Below, one piece after another: positions 6,206-6,981 of a DNA stretch of 6,981 nt. A program made the translations under genes and the position numbers. The DNA lies in assembly GCA_963787005.1 (NCBI GenBank), contig CAWBBX010000084.1, positions 1-6,981 on the forward strand. The letters are read 5' to 3'. Source of the stretch: FEN-1297 sp963787005 (lineage in GTDB: Bacteria; Bacteroidota; Ignavibacteria; Ignavibacteriales; Ignavibacteriaceae). A model generated the notes under the pieces. That model had not been told where the DNA came from, ran no database searches, and saw only the letters and a program-made list of their open reading frames with translations. The first letter of the stretch is position 1, and every line of letters begins with the position of its first letter.

Positions 6206-6853
6206 TTATGTTAATTCCGCTGCTGCCGCTGTTTTAAATTCCGGTCCGGCTTCTGGTTCCTGAGATAATATTTTTCTTAAAAATGTTTTCCTGTGAAGCG
6301 GTGTGGGGCCGAATTCCCTGACCGCACTGATGTGTTCTTTTGTCGGATAACCTTTGTTCTTTTCCCATAGATAATCGGGATAGTACCGGTCGAGCCTTTT
6401 CATTATCCTGTCTCTCACTACTTTCGCTATAATAGAAGCCGCGGCAATGGAAAATGATTTCGAGTCTCCTTTTACAATAGCAACAGCCGGGGTTTCATAA
6501 TTAAATACTTTATTGCCGTCAATTAAAATTAAATCTGGCGGAATTTTTAATCTCGAAACTGCGGTCTTCATAGCATATAACGAAGCCTGGAGTATGTTGA
6601 TATTATCGATAATTCCGTGTGACGCGGCAGCAACTGAATACGCGGCCGCGTTTTCCAATATTAACGGAAATAGTTCTTCTCTTTGTTTTTCGGTGAGTTT
6701 TTTTGAGTCGTCAATTCCTTCGATAAATTTACCGGCGGGAAAAATAACCGCTGCGCTTACAACGGGACCCGCCAGAGGTCCTCTGCCGGCCTCGTCAACT
6801 CCCGCGATAAGCTTTACTTTTCCTTTTCGGAATGAATCGTCGAATTCTATCAT
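6206..6853 (-). CDS. rnhB: ribonuclease HII
   Basis: This is a 215-residue type 2 RNase H, which cuts the RNA strand of RNA-DNA hybrids. It starts ribonucleotide excision repair by nicking at single ribonucleotides in duplex DNA. The four catalytic acids are present with E. coli-like spacing: D20 and E21 in GVDEAGRGPLAGPVV (18-32), D112 in LILIDGN (108-114), and D130 in VKGDSKS (127-133). The GRG motif (23-25), AAASIIAKVVRDR (137-149) and NKGYPTKEH (166-174), which carries the tyrosine that senses the 2'-OH, are all intact. The last 20 or so residues are a low-complexity Ala/Glu tail beyond the usual domain. The ATG at 6853 overlaps the upstream gene's stop by four bases (ATGA), so translation is probably coupled, consistent with a weak Shine-Dalgarno. 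Confidence 0.97.
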   Translation of the reverse strand: MIEFDDSFRKGKVKLIAGVDEAGRGPLAGPVVSAAVIFPAGKFIEGIDDSKKLTEKQREELFPLILENAAAYSVAAASHGIIDNINILQASLYAMKTAVSRLKIPPDLILIDGNKVFNYETPAVAIVKGDSKSFSIAAASIIAKVVRDRIMKRLDRYYPDYLWEKNKGYPTKEHISAVREFGPTPLHRKTFLRKILSQEPEAGPEFKTAAAAELT

Positions 6854-6981
6854 TTACCCAAATATATTGCTGTGAGTCCAAAAATCATATTTAATTTTAA
6901 AATAATACTCAATTTATTCAAGTTTCGCGTTGAATCATCTTTGTATACCGATCTCAGCATGTAAATCATTATGGGATTCAC
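6850..6981 (-). CDS. C-terminal end of a membrane protein, possibly UbiA-like prenyltransferase
   Basis: From the right edge the minus strand is open for 43 codons to a TGA at 6852-6850, which overlaps the rnhB start by four bases (ATGA), a typical operon junction. The readable end is NPIMIYMLRSVYKDD, then STRNLNKLSIILKLN and MIFGLTAIYLGK. A hydrophobic segment, a charged linker and a final helix of the form 'LKLNMIFGLTAIYLG' resemble the last helix of UbiA-superfamily prenyltransferases, which are integral membrane enzymes that join isoprenoid chains to acceptors. Forty-three residues are too few for a firm name, and any multi-helix membrane protein could end this way. That the stretch is coding is fairly safe: it is open throughout and meets rnhB exactly as coupled genes do. 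Confidence 0.6.
   Translation of the reverse strand: MNPIMIYMLRSVYKDDSTRNLNKLSIILKLNMIFGLTAIYLGK

Noticed and set aside
6513..6875. 120-residue plus-strand frame opposite rnhB
   Set aside because: It mirrors the RNase HII catalytic region; conservation of rnhB explains the open frame.

Overview
The window looks like ordinary chromosome of a Gram-negative (diderm) bacterium. The evidence is an Mla/MCE-type outer-membrane lipid transport operon, an outer-membrane beta-barrel gene and a periplasmic solute-binding lipoprotein. AT-rich gaps, frequent AGA/AGG arginine codons and the barrel's style suggest the Bacteroidota/Ignavibacteriota neighbourhood, but that placement is an impression, not a measurement.

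Layout. Positions 1-1649 (minus strand) hold the tightly overlapping genes mlaE, mlaF and mlaD; mlaD is cut by the window edge. They encode the permease, the ATPase and the substrate-binding MCE subunit of a phospholipid ABC transporter. An AT-rich gap (1686-1981) separates them from a divergent plus-strand gene (1982-3088) for a TRAP solute-binding protein of the TakP-like (2-oxo/2-hydroxy acid) type. This protein carries both a twin-arginine motif and a lipobox. A broken beta-barrel gene follows on the plus strand (3290-3909); it has an in-frame TAG and a one-base frameshift. Everything from 3930 to the right edge is on the minus strand and reads, in transcription order, as the 3' end of an integral membrane protein gene (possibly UbiA-like prenyltransferase), rnhB, yraN, dctQ and dctM. 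Junctions range from a 4-base overlap to 33 bases, so this looks like one operon.

How the parts fit. The TRAP transporter is complete (binding protein, small and large membrane subunits) but split. dctQ and dctM sit at the end of a housekeeping operon, while dctP lies on the other strand, facing them across the pseudogene. A local inversion of the dctP-barrel segment would explain this arrangement. The Mla operon is a separate envelope-maintenance unit.

I found no defence system, CRISPR array, tRNA or rRNA, insertion sequence or other evidently new system. The observations most worth a second look are the decayed barrel gene, the split TRAP locus, the unannotated gene end at the right edge, and small regulatory candidates: a 15-base palindrome before dctP, an inverted repeat before the barrel gene, and a hairpin over the dctM ribosome-binding region.
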